Notes under the pieces: generated by a model
Told to the model about the DNA's origin: nothing
The model's input: the letters and a program-made list of their open reading frames with translations, nothing else
The model's database searches: none
Shown here: positions 7,408-16,258 of the stretch, in pieces
How positions within the stretch are numbered: the stretch's first letter is position 1
Layout of the letters: each line of letters begins with the position of its first letter
Position numbers and translations under genes: made by a program
Origin: Deinococcus metalli
GTDB lineage: Bacteria; Deinococcota; Deinococci; Deinococcales; Deinococcaceae
Direction: 5' to 3'
Assembly (NCBI RefSeq): GCF_014201805.1
Contig: NZ_JACHFK010000002.1
Span: forward strand, 62,001 to 126,000
DNA: 64,000 bases

Positions 7408-8742
7408 TCAGCTCGGCTGCGGGGTCCGCGGCAGGCTCACGCGGAAGCTCGCGCCGCCCAGGGCCTCGCTCTCGTCGGCGCGGGCCAGACCGCCGTGCGC
7501 GGCGGCCAGGGCGTGCACGATCGCCAGCCCCAGGCCGCTGCCGCCGGTGTCGCGCTGCCGGCTGTCGTCCAGGCGCGTGAAGCGCGTGAACACCGCCTCG
7601 CGGCTGCTCGCCGGAATGCCGGGGCCGTCGTCGTCCACGCGCAGCAGCACGGCGTCGTCGTGGGGCTCCACGCTGACCTCCACGCGGCCGCGGGCGTGTC
7701 GCACGGCGTTCTCGACCAGGTTTGCCAGGATCTGCCGCACGCGGTGCGGGTCCGCGAAGGCCTGCGCGGGGTGCGAGCGCAGCGTCAGGGCCACGCCGCG
7801 CGCCGCCGCCCGGTCCGTGAGGTCATGGACCACCTGGGCGCCCAGCGCGGCGAGGTCCGTCTGCGCCTGGTACAGCGGCAGCTGGCCGGCCTCCAGCAGC
7901 GTCAGGGTGCGCAGGTCGTCCACCAGCCGCGTGAGCACCTGCGTCTGGATGCTCAGCATCCGGACCTGATCGTGGTTCAGGGGGTACACGCCGTCCTCCA
8001 GCGCGTCCAGGCGGGCCTGGATCACCGCCAGAGGTGTACGCAGTTCGTGCGCGATGTCCGCAACGGCCTGCCGGCGCTCCTGCTCCAGTTGTTGAAGGTT
8101 CGTGGCCATCTCGTTGAAGGTGCGCGCCAGGTCCGCGACCTCGCGCTCGCCGCGGAACACCGGGGCGCGCACCGTGAGGTCCCCGCGGGCCAGACCCCGC
8201 GCCGCGCGGCTGACCGCACTGACCGGATGCGCCACCCGCCGCGCGAGCAGGAACGCCAGCAGCGCGGACGCGACCGCCGCGATCAGGCCCACCTGCACCA
8301 GACTGGCCTGGACCTGCCGCACGAAGTCCTGTGTGCGCGGCGCGAACACCCGCGGCCCACCGCCACCGTCGTCGCGCGTGCGGACCTTGCGGCCCTCGCT
8401 GATGGTGGTGTCCTGCCCGCCCGCGTTGCGGACGACGCCGCCCACGTCCGGGCTGCTCTGGCCGGGCGGCAGGTAAGGATCGGCCACCGAGCCCGTGCGC
8501 ACCTCCGGCGTGGGCGCCTGCACGATCACCTGCCCGCGGCGCTGCGCCTCGGCCTGGGCGCGCAGGTAGGTCTGCATCTCGGGCGGCAGGCGGCGCACCT
8601 CGCGCTCCACCACCGCGTTCGACAGCACGAACATGCTCGCCACCGTCAGCAGCGACACCGCCAGCATCGCCAGCAGCATCGTCAGGGCCAGGCTGGGGCC
8701 GCGCCGCAGCCCGGCCCAGCGCAGCACCCGGGAGATGGTCAA
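7408..8742 (-). CDS. sensor histidine kinase
   Basis: 444 residues: a transmembrane helix (about 18-42), a periplasmic loop of about 100 residues rich in Gly/Arg/Asp, a second helix (about 147-168), a HAMP linker, a dimerisation domain with H-box ADIAHELRTPLAVI (His232), and a catalytic domain with N box NLVENAVRHARG, DDDGPGIP and GGSGLGLAIV. The TTG start at 8742 overlaps the regulator stop (TTGA), so the kinase is translated with the response regulator. It probably senses an envelope signal and controls the divergent efflux operon; that link is inferred from position. Confidence 0.9.
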   Translation of the reverse strand: MTISRVLRWAGLRRGPSLALTMLLAMLAVSLLTVASMFVLSNAVVEREVRRLPPEMQTYLRAQAEAQRRGQVIVQAPTPEVRTGSVADPYLPPGQSSPDVGGVVRNAGGQDTTISEGRKVRTRDDGGGGPRVFAPRTQDFVRQVQASLVQVGLIAAVASALLAFLLARRVAHPVSAVSRAARGLARGDLTVRAPVFRGEREVADLARTFNEMATNLQQLEQERRQAVADIAHELRTPLAVIQARLDALEDGVYPLNHDQVRMLSIQTQVLTRLVDDLRTLTLLEAGQLPLYQAQTDLAALGAQVVHDLTDRAAARGVALTLRSHPAQAFADPHRVRQILANLVENAVRHARGRVEVSVEPHDDAVLLRVDDDGPGIPASSREAVFTRFTRLDDSRQRDTGGSGLGLAIVHALAAAHGGLARADESEALGGASFRVSLPRTPQPS

Positions 8743-9422
8743 GCGCCCACTTCCAGGCGGTAGCCGACGCCGCGCACGGTGTGCAGCAGGTTGCCCGCGC
8801 CCCCCGCGTCGAGCTTGCGGCGCACGCTGGCCAGGTGCGCGTCCACCACGCGTTCCAGCGCGTCGCTGTCCGGCAGAGCGGCGGCGAGCAGTTCCTCGCG
8901 GGTGAAGGCCCGGCCCGGCGCCTCGGCCAGGTGGCACAGCAGCCGGAACTCGGCGGGCGTGAGGTTCAGGGTATGCCCGTTCACACGGGCGATCACCGCG
9001 CGGCGGTCGACCTCCAGCACCCCCACCCGCAGCGGCTTCTCGTCGTCCTCCAGCACGGCGCTGGCGCGGCGAAGCACGGCCTTCACGCGCGCCATCACCT
9101 CGCGCGGGCGAAACGGCTTGACCACGTAATCGTCGGCGCCCAGTTCCAGGCCCACGATCTGGTCGGTCTCCTCGGCGCGGGCGGTGACCATGATCACCGG
9201 TGTCTGCCCGTCGGCTCGCACGGCCTTGAGGACGTCCAGGCCGCTCTTGCCCGGCAGCATCACGTCCAGCAGGATCAGGTCGGGGCTGGCGGCGCGGAAC
9301 ACCGTCAGGGCGCTCATGCCGTCGCCGGCGCGCTCGGTGCGGTAGCCCTCCTGGCGGGCGTAGGCCTCCAGCACCTCGGCCAGCTGCGGTTCGTCCTCGA
9401 CAATCAGGATCAGGGCGCTCAT
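8739..9422 (-). CDS. OmpR/PhoB-family response regulator
   Basis: 227 residues: receiver domain with acidic pocket (VEDE), phospho-acceptor Asp53 (LILLDVMLPGKSG) and Lys102 (YVVKPF), then a winged-helix domain (LNLTPAEFRLLCHLAEAPG ... VDAHLASVRRKL ... VRGVGYRLE). It is first in the two-gene operon with the downstream kinase. The ATG at 9422 is 6 nt after TACCAT, so the mRNA is probably leaderless. It is divergent from the efflux operon across 165 bp that hold a PhoB-box-like direct repeat. Confidence 0.93.
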   Translation of the reverse strand: MSALILIVEDEPQLAEVLEAYARQEGYRTERAGDGMSALTVFRAASPDLILLDVMLPGKSGLDVLKAVRADGQTPVIMVTARAEETDQIVGLELGADDYVVKPFRPREVMARVKAVLRRASAVLEDDEKPLRVGVLEVDRRAVIARVNGHTLNLTPAEFRLLCHLAEAPGRAFTREELLAAALPDSDALERVVDAHLASVRRKLDAGGAGNLLHTVRGVGYRLEVGA

Positions 9423-9428
9423 GGCCGT

Positions 9429-9434
9429 ATGGTA
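9429..9434 (-). promoter_or_regulatory. -10 box (TACCAT) of the two-component operon
   Basis: TACCAT on the minus strand, 6 nt before the response-regulator ATG; leaderless spacing. Confidence 0.45.
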
Positions 9435-9525
9435 GGCGGCGCGCGTGAAGGGGATGCGAAGGCAGCGGGGCGTGACCGGGCGCTCTGAAGCAGCCTGAAC
9501 TGCGTCTGAGACGGCCTGGACCCGC

Positions 9526-9547
9526 CTTCGACAAATCTTCAAATAAG
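9526..9547 (+). promoter_or_regulatory. PhoB-box-like direct repeat, candidate response-regulator site
   Basis: Two 11-mers in tandem both begin CTTC and run into A/T: CTTCGACAAAT then CTTCAAATAAG. The 11-bp periodicity and A/T spacer match the layout of binding sites for the OmpR/PhoB family, and the site lies between the regulator gene and the TolC gene start. The assignment is inferred. Confidence 0.45.
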
Positions 9548-9587
9548 CTGCGCGGTCCGTTCGTGAACGCGGCTAAGACTGCGCGGC

Positions 9588-11024
9588 ATGACGCTCTGTC
9601 CCCGCGCTCCTGCGCCGCTGCTCCGCGCCGTGCTCACGGCCGGTCTCGCCCTGGGCGTGGCCGCCCACGCGCAGACCGCTCCGGCCCAGACCACGCCAGC
9701 CCAGTCCAGCCCGGCCCAGATCACCACGACCACCGCTCCCGCTTCCCTCACGCTGGACGCCGCGCTGGCGCAGCTCAGCGGCGCGCCCAGCGTGACACAG
9801 GCGCAGCTCTCGGTGCAGGTCGCGCAGAGGAACCTCGACGCGGCCCGCACCGCCCTGGGCCTGACCGTCAGCGTGACCGGCAACGCCGCGTACACCGGGC
9901 CGGGCACCGCCACGGCGTCCGACGGCACGACCACCAGCCTGTCGTCGTCGCTCAGCGGTAGCGCCGGCGTCAACGTCAGCCTGGGTCTGCTGCCGTGGTC
10001 GAACAACCAGAGCAGCCTGCGCGGCGCGCAGCGCTCGCTGGACCTCGCGCAGGCCAACCTGCTGGAAGCAGGCGCGTCGGCCCGGTTGAACGTCTCGCAG
10101 CAGTACTACGCGGCCGTGCTCGCCGTGGCCGACATCGACCTCGCCCAGCGCACGCTGGAGCTGCGTCAGCGCCAGCTGAGTGTGGCCCAGACCCAGCAGG
10201 CCGCCGGGAACGCCACCGCTGAGACGGTCCTGAACGCCCAGGCAGCCCTCCAGACGGCGCAGGCCGCGCAGGTGCAGGCCTCCGCCAGCCTGGACGCCGC
10301 CCGCCGTAGCCTGGGCGCGGCGCTGGGCCAGAGCGTGAACGCCACCGCCTTCCCCACCACGCCGGCCGAGACGGTCACGCTGCCGGACATCGCGGCCCTG
10401 GTCGCCCGCGCCCGCACCTCGCGCTCGGAGGTCGTGCAGGCGCGCAACACCCTGGCCGCCGCGCAGGACGCGCTGGACGAGCAGAAGCGCACCCAGACGC
10501 TGCCGGACATTAGCGCGTCGGTGCGCTACGGCCCCAGCGGCAGTGGCGGCCTGAGCGCGAACCTGAACCTCACGCAGGGCACGGTGGGCGCCGGGTATTC
10601 CGTGCCGCTGGGCGAGTCGTCGGGCAGCAGCACGTCGGACCGCATCAGCGCCAGCATCAGCGGCTCGTACGTGGTGTACTCGCCGGCTGCGGCGGCGCAG
10701 GTGTCGGCCGCCCAGGCGTCGGTCACGCAGGCGCAGCTTAGCCTCACGGTCGCGCAGCAGACCGTGGAACTCGACGTCCGCACCCGCTCCTCCACGCTCC
10801 AGACCAGTGTCATCGCCGTGCAGACCAGGGCCACGGCTGTGCAACTCGCGCAGACCGCGCTGGACACCGCCCAGGCCCGCCTCCAGGCCGGTACCGGCAC
10901 CGCCGACGACGTGTCGGTGGCCGAACTCGCCCTCGCCCAGGCGCAGCGCGACCTTGTGTCCGCCCGCGTCACCGCCCAGCTGAACCTGCTCCAGCTGACC
11001 ACCGCCGCCGGAGGCCCCGCATGA
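9588..11024 (+). CDS. TolC-family outer membrane efflux protein (first copy)
   Basis: 478 residues with a signal peptide (LLRAVLTAGLALGVAAHAQ) and long Ala/Gln/Leu-rich amphipathic helices in two repeats (about 65-260 and 300-470) typical of TolC alpha-barrels (LDLAQANLLEAG, LELRQRQLSVAQTQ, TALDTAQARLQAG). It would form the outer-membrane exit duct for the adaptor and ABC transporter downstream. It opens the operon; a TAAGAC box lies 8 nt before the ATG. The stop overlaps the next start. Confidence 0.85.
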   Translation: MTLCPRAPAPLLRAVLTAGLALGVAAHAQTAPAQTTPAQSSPAQITTTTAPASLTLDAALAQLSGAPSVTQAQLSVQVAQRNLDAARTALGLTVSVTGNAAYTGPGTATASDGTTTSLSSSLSGSAGVNVSLGLLPWSNNQSSLRGAQRSLDLAQANLLEAGASARLNVSQQYYAAVLAVADIDLAQRTLELRQRQLSVAQTQQAAGNATAETVLNAQAALQTAQAAQVQASASLDAARRSLGAALGQSVNATAFPTTPAETVTLPDIAALVARARTSRSEVVQARNTLAAAQDALDEQKRTQTLPDISASVRYGPSGSGGLSANLNLTQGTVGAGYSVPLGESSGSSTSDRISASISGSYVVYSPAAAAQVSAAQASVTQAQLSLTVAQQTVELDVRTRSSTLQTSVIAVQTRATAVQLAQTALDTAQARLQAGTGTADDVSVAELALAQAQRDLVSARVTAQLNLLQLTTAAGGPA

Positions 11025-12067
11025 TGTCCCGTACCCGTTCCCTGACCGCCCTGACCGCCGCCCTGCTAGTGCCCGCCGCGCACGCCCAGTCGGCGGCCCC
11101 GGTCAGCCTGACGGCCGCCGTGACCGCCGCGCTGGCCAACAACACCGACGTCAAGACCGCGCAGGCGAACCTGGACAAGGCGCAGGCCGCCAACCAGGCG
11201 GCGCAGGCCGACCCCAGCTCGCTGGTCGCCGCGAAGCTGAGCGCGAAGAACACCGCCACGCTGGCGCAGGCGCAACTGCGCGGCGCAAAGCTGGGCGCGC
11301 TGCAGAACACCGTCACCGCCTACACGGCGCTGCTGGAAGCGCAGGAGAACGTCACCCTCCAGACGCTGCAGGTGCAGGTAGACACCAAGAACGTGCAGGT
11401 CGCGCAGGTCAAGCTCGGCATCGGCAACGCCACCCAGCTGGACGTCACGAACGCCCAGAACACCCTGGCGAGCAGCCAGCAGAACCTCGCGGACGGTAAG
11501 GCCCAGGTGAACCTCGCCAGCGCGCGGCTGGCCACCCTGACCGGCCTGGGCAGCGGCGTGCGCGCGGCCGGGGCGCCCACCGTGCCCAAGCTGACCAGCA
11601 CGCAGGCGACCTTGCAGGGCGGTCTGGGGAACCTCAGCGCCGTCACCTCGGCCGCGGGCGACCTGGCCCTGGCGCAGCTGAACGTCAAGCTCGCGGACAA
11701 CGACTTCACCCCGGCCCGCACCCTCCAGGACGCGAAGACCGCCCTCGCCAACGCCCAGCGCAGCGCCGACAGCGCCAGCAAGACCGCCACCCAGAGCCTC
11801 GCCAGCGCGTACCAGGCCGCCCAGAACGCCTACGAACTGCTGGCCGTGGCCCAGAGCCGCGAGGCCGCTGCGCAGAAAACCGCCACCCAGGACGCCGCGC
11901 GTCTCAAGAGCGGCACCATCAGCGCCGTGGAACTCCAGAACACCCAGCTCGCGCTGAAAAAAGCGCAGTACGCCCGGCTCCAGGCGCAGGACAACGTGCT
12001 CACCGCCCTCGCCTCGCTGTCCGTGGCTGCCGGGGTGAATCTCACCGGCATCGGCGGCAGCATATGA
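11021..12067 (+). CDS. TolC-family protein, short second copy
   Basis: 348 residues with a signal peptide ending AAHAQ. It has the same Ala/Gln-rich coiled-coil helix pattern as the gene before it (VSLTAAVTAALANN, KLGIGNATQLDVTNAQNTLA, RLKSGTISAVELQNTQLAL) but is about 100 residues shorter than typical TolC proteins. The start overlaps the previous stop (ATGA). Either it forms a separate or mixed duct, or it has a periplasmic role; a short beta-barrel part is possible. Codon use matches its neighbours. Confidence 0.8.
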   Translation: MMSRTRSLTALTAALLVPAAHAQSAAPVSLTAAVTAALANNTDVKTAQANLDKAQAANQAAQADPSSLVAAKLSAKNTATLAQAQLRGAKLGALQNTVTAYTALLEAQENVTLQTLQVQVDTKNVQVAQVKLGIGNATQLDVTNAQNTLASSQQNLADGKAQVNLASARLATLTGLGSGVRAAGAPTVPKLTSTQATLQGGLGNLSAVTSAAGDLALAQLNVKLADNDFTPARTLQDAKTALANAQRSADSASKTATQSLASAYQAAQNAYELLAVAQSREAAAQKTATQDAARLKSGTISAVELQNTQLALKKAQYARLQAQDNVLTALASLSVAAGVNLTGIGGSI

Positions 12068-13419
12068 CCACGACCTCGACTCCGGTCCGCGCGCGGCCTG
12101 CCCGGCGGCGCTGGCCGTGGGTGGTCGCGGGCGTGGTGCTGCTGGCGGGCGTGGGCGGCGGAGTGTACATGGCTCGCACCCGAACAGCCGCGTCCGCCAC
12201 GCCCGCCGTCACGACCACCACGCAGGCCGCGACGCCGGGCGTGCTGCGTGTGAGCGTGAGCGGCCCCGGCACCCTGGAAGCGAACGTGACCCGCACCGTC
12301 GGCGCTGACCTGACCGCCACGGTCGGCGCGGTGCCGGCGGTGGGCGAGCGCGTCACGAAGGGTCAGTTGATCACCACCCTGCAGAGCGACACCGTGACCC
12401 AGGACGTGCAGACCGCGCAGCTCAACCTCGACAAGGCCCGCGCGGCGCTGGACGCCACCCGGGCCAGTCAGGCGAACTCGGCGGCGGGGCGCAGCAGCTC
12501 GGTCACGCAGGCGAGCAGCAGCGTCACGCAGGCCGAGCAGGCCCTCGCAGACGCGCAGCGGACCCTCAGCGGGCAGCGGCAGCTCAGCGCCATCGGCGCG
12601 GTCAGCGCGCAGGCCCTGGCGGACGCGCAGTCGGCGGTGGTCAAGGCGCAGCAGACGCTGGACTCGGCCCGCGCCTCCCTGAGCGCCGCGCAGACGCAGG
12701 CGGCCACCGGCGGCAGCAGCGACACGCAGAACCTTCGCAGTCAGCAGATTGCGGTGCAGCAGGCGCAGGATGCCCTGGCGACCGCCCTGAAGGCCCGCGC
12801 GGACCTCAAGGTGTACGCGCCGATCAGCGGCGTGATCAGCACCGTGTCGGCCACCGAGGGCACGGTCGTGACCAGCGGCGCGACCATCCTGACCCTGCTG
12901 GACGACACCACCCTGAACCTGCCGGTGCAGATCGACGAGACCGAGATCGCCGGCGTGAAGGTCGGCCAGAGCGCCGACGTCACGCTGGACGCCTACGAGG
13001 ACCAGACCTTCAGCGGCAAGGTCGTGCGCGTATCGCCCGGGGCGACGCAGAGTAACGGCATCTCGGTGTTCACGGCGACGGTGCAGCTCGGCAACCCGGA
13101 CGGCAAGCTGCGGGCCGGCATGACCGCCGAGGCGGAGATCATCCAGAGCGAGGCGCGCGGCCTGCTGGTGCCCAGCAAGGCCATCCAGACGGTGCGGACC
13201 CGCTCGTACGTGCAGGTGCCGGGCGCGGCCGGTGCAGAGCCTGAACGCGTGCGGGTCGAGACCGGCGCGACCGACGGCACAAACACGGTCGTGACCGGCG
13301 GCCTCACGGCCGGGCAGGAGGTCATCGTGCCCGGCAAGGCCAGCACGTCGGGCAGCGCCACGCGCCAGACGCAGACCTCCGGCGGCTTCGGCGGCCCGCC
13401 TCCCGGGGGTGTGCCGTGA
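12064..13419 (+). CDS. efflux transporter periplasmic adaptor (MacA/HlyD-like)
   Basis: 451 residues: an N-terminal membrane anchor (PWVVAGVVLLAGVGGGVYMA), a first half-lipoyl strand set (TLEANVTRTVGADLTATVG), a long alpha-hairpin (about 115-245, Gln/Ala/Ser-rich), a second half-lipoyl segment (LKVYAPISGVISTVSATEG), then beta-barrel (VQIDETEIAGVKVGQSADV) and membrane-proximal domains. The C-terminus is Gly/Pro-rich (GGFGGPPPGG). It bridges the ABC permease and the TolC-like proteins. Overlaps its neighbours by 4 nt on both sides. Confidence 0.9.
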   Translation: MTTTSTPVRARPARRRWPWVVAGVVLLAGVGGGVYMARTRTAASATPAVTTTTQAATPGVLRVSVSGPGTLEANVTRTVGADLTATVGAVPAVGERVTKGQLITTLQSDTVTQDVQTAQLNLDKARAALDATRASQANSAAGRSSSVTQASSSVTQAEQALADAQRTLSGQRQLSAIGAVSAQALADAQSAVVKAQQTLDSARASLSAAQTQAATGGSSDTQNLRSQQIAVQQAQDALATALKARADLKVYAPISGVISTVSATEGTVVTSGATILTLLDDTTLNLPVQIDETEIAGVKVGQSADVTLDAYEDQTFSGKVVRVSPGATQSNGISVFTATVQLGNPDGKLRAGMTAEAEIIQSEARGLLVPSKAIQTVRTRSYVQVPGAAGAEPERVRVETGATDGTNTVVTGGLTAGQEVIVPGKASTSGSATRQTQTSGGFGGPPPGGVP

Positions 13420-14153
13420 GCGCGCCCGCCGCGCGCCCGGCCGTCGTGGACATTCAGGGCGTCCGCAAGGTGTACGAGACCGGCGACATCGTGTTCGAGG
13501 CCCTGAAGGGCGTGAGCGTGCAGATCATGCAGGGCGAGATGGTCGCGCTGATGGGTCCGTCGGGCAGCGGCAAGACCACGCTGATGCAGATCATCGGGCT
13601 GCTCGACCGGCCCAGCGCCGGCACGTACCACCTGGGCGGGCGCGACGTGACCACCCTGAGCGAGAACGAGCGGGCGGCGGCGCGCAACCAGGACATCGGC
13701 TTCGTGTTCCAGGCCTTCCACCTGCTGCCGCGCTTGAGCCTGGTCGAGAACGTCGAGGTGCCGCTCACCTACGCGGGCGTGCCCTCGCGCGAGCGGCGCG
13801 AGCGCGCCATGCACGTGCTCGCGCGGGTGGGTCTGGACGCCAAGGCGGCGAACCTGCCCAGCCAGATCAGCGGCGGCCAGAAACAGCGCGTCGCCATCGC
13901 CCGCGCCCTGGCCGGCAGTCCGCGCCTGCTGCTCGCAGACGAGCCGACCGGTAACCTCGACACCCGCACCAGCGACGAAGTGATGGCCTTTTTCAGCGAG
14001 CTGCACCGTGAGGGCACCACGGTCGTGCTGGTCACGCACGAGAACGACATCGGCGCGTACGCCGAGCGCGTCGTGCGCGTCCGTGACGGCCTGATCGAGA
14101 GCGACACCCGGCAGACCCCACGCGAGTCGGCGGTGCTGGAGGCGCACGCATGA
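13416..14153 (+). CDS. MacB-type ABC transporter ATP-binding protein
   Basis: 245 residues of a LolD/MacB-like ATPase: Walker A GPSGSGKTTL (about residues 47-56), Q-loop FVFQAFHLLPRLS, signature ISGGQKQRVAIARAL, Walker B LLLADEPTGNLD and H-loop VLVTHEND. It energises the permease encoded next; in MacB itself the two are one polypeptide, here they are separate. The GTG start overlaps the adaptor stop. Confidence 0.93.
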   Translation: MSAPAARPAVVDIQGVRKVYETGDIVFEALKGVSVQIMQGEMVALMGPSGSGKTTLMQIIGLLDRPSAGTYHLGGRDVTTLSENERAAARNQDIGFVFQAFHLLPRLSLVENVEVPLTYAGVPSRERRERAMHVLARVGLDAKAANLPSQISGGQKQRVAIARALAGSPRLLLADEPTGNLDTRTSDEVMAFFSELHREGTTVVLVTHENDIGAYAERVVRVRDGLIESDTRQTPRESAVLEAHA

Positions 14154-15478
14154 CGACCACCTCGACCGAACGCGCTCCGGCCGCGCCGCCCGCGACCGCC
14201 CCGCGCCGCCAGGGTGGCGGCATCGGCCTGGGCGGAGCCTTCACCATCGCGTGGCGGGCCATCATCGGCACGCCCATGCGCAGCATCCTGACTGCGCTGG
14301 GCGTGATCATCGGTGTGGCGGCTGTCGTGGCGCTCACGGCCATCGGCCAGGGCAGCACCGCCGGCGTCACGCGTAACCTCGAATCGCTGGGCACCAACCT
14401 GCTCACGGTGGGCAGTGCGCGCGGCTTCGGCGGCGGCAGCCTGGTGCGCGGCGGCCCGCGCCAGACCGTGACCGTCAAGGACGCCGAGACGCTCGCCACC
14501 ACCTTCGGCGCCCGCGTGGCCGGGGTGGCGCCCGCCGCGCAGGGCAGCGTGCAGGCCAAGCTGGGCAGCAACAACACCCAGGCGACCGTGGTCGGCACGT
14601 GGCCCGCGTACGAGACGGTGCGCAACAGCCCGGTGGAGACCGGCGCGTACTTCACGCAGGCGGACGTGGACGGCAAGAAGCGCGTCGCGGTGATCGGCCA
14701 CCAGGTGTTGCTCGACCTGTGGGGCGACGGCACGGACGGCAGCGCCACCGACGACCAGGCCATCGGGCAGCGTATCCGGCTGGGCACCGTGACCTTCACC
14801 GTGAGCGGCGTGCTGCCCGACAAGGGCAACTCCGGCTTCGGCAACGCCAACGGCCAGATCCTGATTCCGCTCAGTACCTACCTGCAGCGCTTCTCGCGCA
14901 CCAACTCCGCGAGCGGCGAGCCCACCGTGAACAACGTCTACCTGCAGGCCACGGACGCCAGAGACCTCAAACAGCTCCAGTCGGACGTCACGGACGTGAT
15001 GATGACCCGGCACAAGCTGACGGACCCCACCGCCCTGGACTTTCAGGTGCAGAACCAGGCGGACTCGCTGGCCAGCCTGAGCGCCATCACGAACACCCTG
15101 ACCATCCTGGTCGGCGCGATCGCCGGCATCAGCCTGCTGGTCGGCGGCATCGGGATCATGAACATCATGCTGGTGTCGGTCACCGAGCGCACCCGTGAGA
15201 TCGGCGTGCGCAAGGCGCTGGGCGCCCGGCCCCGCGACATCCTCACGCAGTTCCTGGTCGAGGCGTCGCTGCTGTCTGTCAGCGGCGGCGTGATCGGCAT
15301 GCTGCTGGGCGTGGCCGCGGCGTTTGCCGGCCGGGCCTTTTCCATCACCCCCGTGTTCTCGCCCACGCCCATGATCGTCGCGTTCGTGTTCAGCGCGCTG
15401 GTCGGCGTGTTCTTCGGCTACTACCCCGCCGCCCGCGCCGCGCGGCTCGATCCCGTCGATTCCCTCCGCTACGAGTAA
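14150..15478 (+). CDS. MacB-type ABC permease (FtsX family)
   Basis: 442 residues: one helix near the N-terminus (about 40-60, TALGVIIGVAAVVALTAIG), a large periplasmic MacB_PCD domain (about 65-310), then three C-terminal helices including TLTILVGAIAGISLLVGGIG, with the conserved cytoplasmic turn TERTREIGVRKALGARPRDI between them. Substrates of such systems are peptides, macrolides, lipopeptides or siderophores; this one is unknown. The ATG overlaps the ATPase stop. Confidence 0.92.
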   Translation: MTTTSTERAPAAPPATAPRRQGGGIGLGGAFTIAWRAIIGTPMRSILTALGVIIGVAAVVALTAIGQGSTAGVTRNLESLGTNLLTVGSARGFGGGSLVRGGPRQTVTVKDAETLATTFGARVAGVAPAAQGSVQAKLGSNNTQATVVGTWPAYETVRNSPVETGAYFTQADVDGKKRVAVIGHQVLLDLWGDGTDGSATDDQAIGQRIRLGTVTFTVSGVLPDKGNSGFGNANGQILIPLSTYLQRFSRTNSASGEPTVNNVYLQATDARDLKQLQSDVTDVMMTRHKLTDPTALDFQVQNQADSLASLSAITNTLTILVGAIAGISLLVGGIGIMNIMLVSVTERTREIGVRKALGARPRDILTQFLVEASLLSVSGGVIGMLLGVAAAFAGRAFSITPVFSPTPMIVAFVFSALVGVFFGYYPAARAARLDPVDSLRYE

Positions 15479-15489
15479 GGAGTCCCACC

Positions 15490-16086
15490 ATGAAAGCCAC
15501 CCCCGTGATTACCGTCGGCCTGACCCTCGCCACCCTCGCGTCCGCCCAGCAGGGCGGCCAGACGACCCGCCAGATGACGCCCGAGATGCAGGCGCGCATG
15601 AAGCAGATGCAGCCGATCTTCGATCTCGCCCAGGACCTCCGCCTGTTGCCGGACCTGGAAAAAACCCCCTCGACCGCCATGACCAAGGCGCAGGCCAAGC
15701 AGCTGCTGCCGATCCTGCTGGCGATCCAGAAGGCCGCCAGCGTCCAGCCGAACGACGCCAAGAAGTATCTGTCGCAGATCGAGGACAAGATCATGACAGA
15801 CAAGCAGCTCACCGCCATGGACGACCTGCAGCTCAAGGCCGAGCAGGAACGCGCAGCCCGGCGCGCTCAGGCGCAGGCTGGCGGGACCACTGGCGGCGGC
15901 GTGCGGATTCCCGGCGTGCCCGGTGCGGGCGGTTTCGGCCCCGGCGGCTTCGGCGGCGGCCAGCGAACCGGTGCTCAGGCGGGCGGCCAGGGCGCGGGAG
16001 GCCAGCCCGGCCAGTTCAACCCCTTCAAGCAGGGCCGCCAGGCCGACGCGCTGAAGGCGTACATCGCGGTGCTCCAGAAGAAGTGA
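15490..16086 (+). CDS. small secreted protein at the end of the efflux operon
   Basis: 198 residues with a signal peptide (ITVGLTLATLASAQ). A helical, Met/Gln/Lys-rich middle part (MTPEMQARMKQMQPIFDLAQ ... DKQLTAMDDLQLKAEQERAARRAQAQ) precedes a low-complexity Gly/Gln-rich stretch (about 132-180) and a short helix at the end. It starts 11 nt after the permease stop behind GGAG, so it belongs to the operon. The function is unknown; the organisation suggests a periplasmic accessory of the efflux system. Confidence 0.75.
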   Translation: MKATPVITVGLTLATLASAQQGGQTTRQMTPEMQARMKQMQPIFDLAQDLRLLPDLEKTPSTAMTKAQAKQLLPILLAIQKAASVQPNDAKKYLSQIEDKIMTDKQLTAMDDLQLKAEQERAARRAQAQAGGTTGGGVRIPGVPGAGGFGPGGFGGGQRTGAQAGGQGAGGQPGQFNPFKQGRQADALKAYIAVLQKK

Positions 16087-16169
16087 GTCGTTCCGTGGGC
16101 CGGTGGTGGACGGGATGCCGTCGCTGCCGGCCCGGTCGGTTGCGTCGGCAGCCGGGTCATCTGCTTGCT

Positions 16170-16198
16170 TTGCAAAATAAACCGATTCGGAATACCAT
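16170..16198 (+). promoter_or_regulatory. sigma70-type promoter of the LLM oxidoreductase gene
   Basis: TTGCAA (16170-16175), 17-bp spacer, TACCAT (16193-16198) in a locally AT-rich patch 60 nt before the start. Each box matches the consensus at 4 of 6 positions. Confidence 0.5.
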
Positions 16199-16258
16199 CT
16201 GTACGAGCTGGGCGCAGCGGGACCGCTTGGAACCGACATGCGTCCACAGGAGCCCGCC

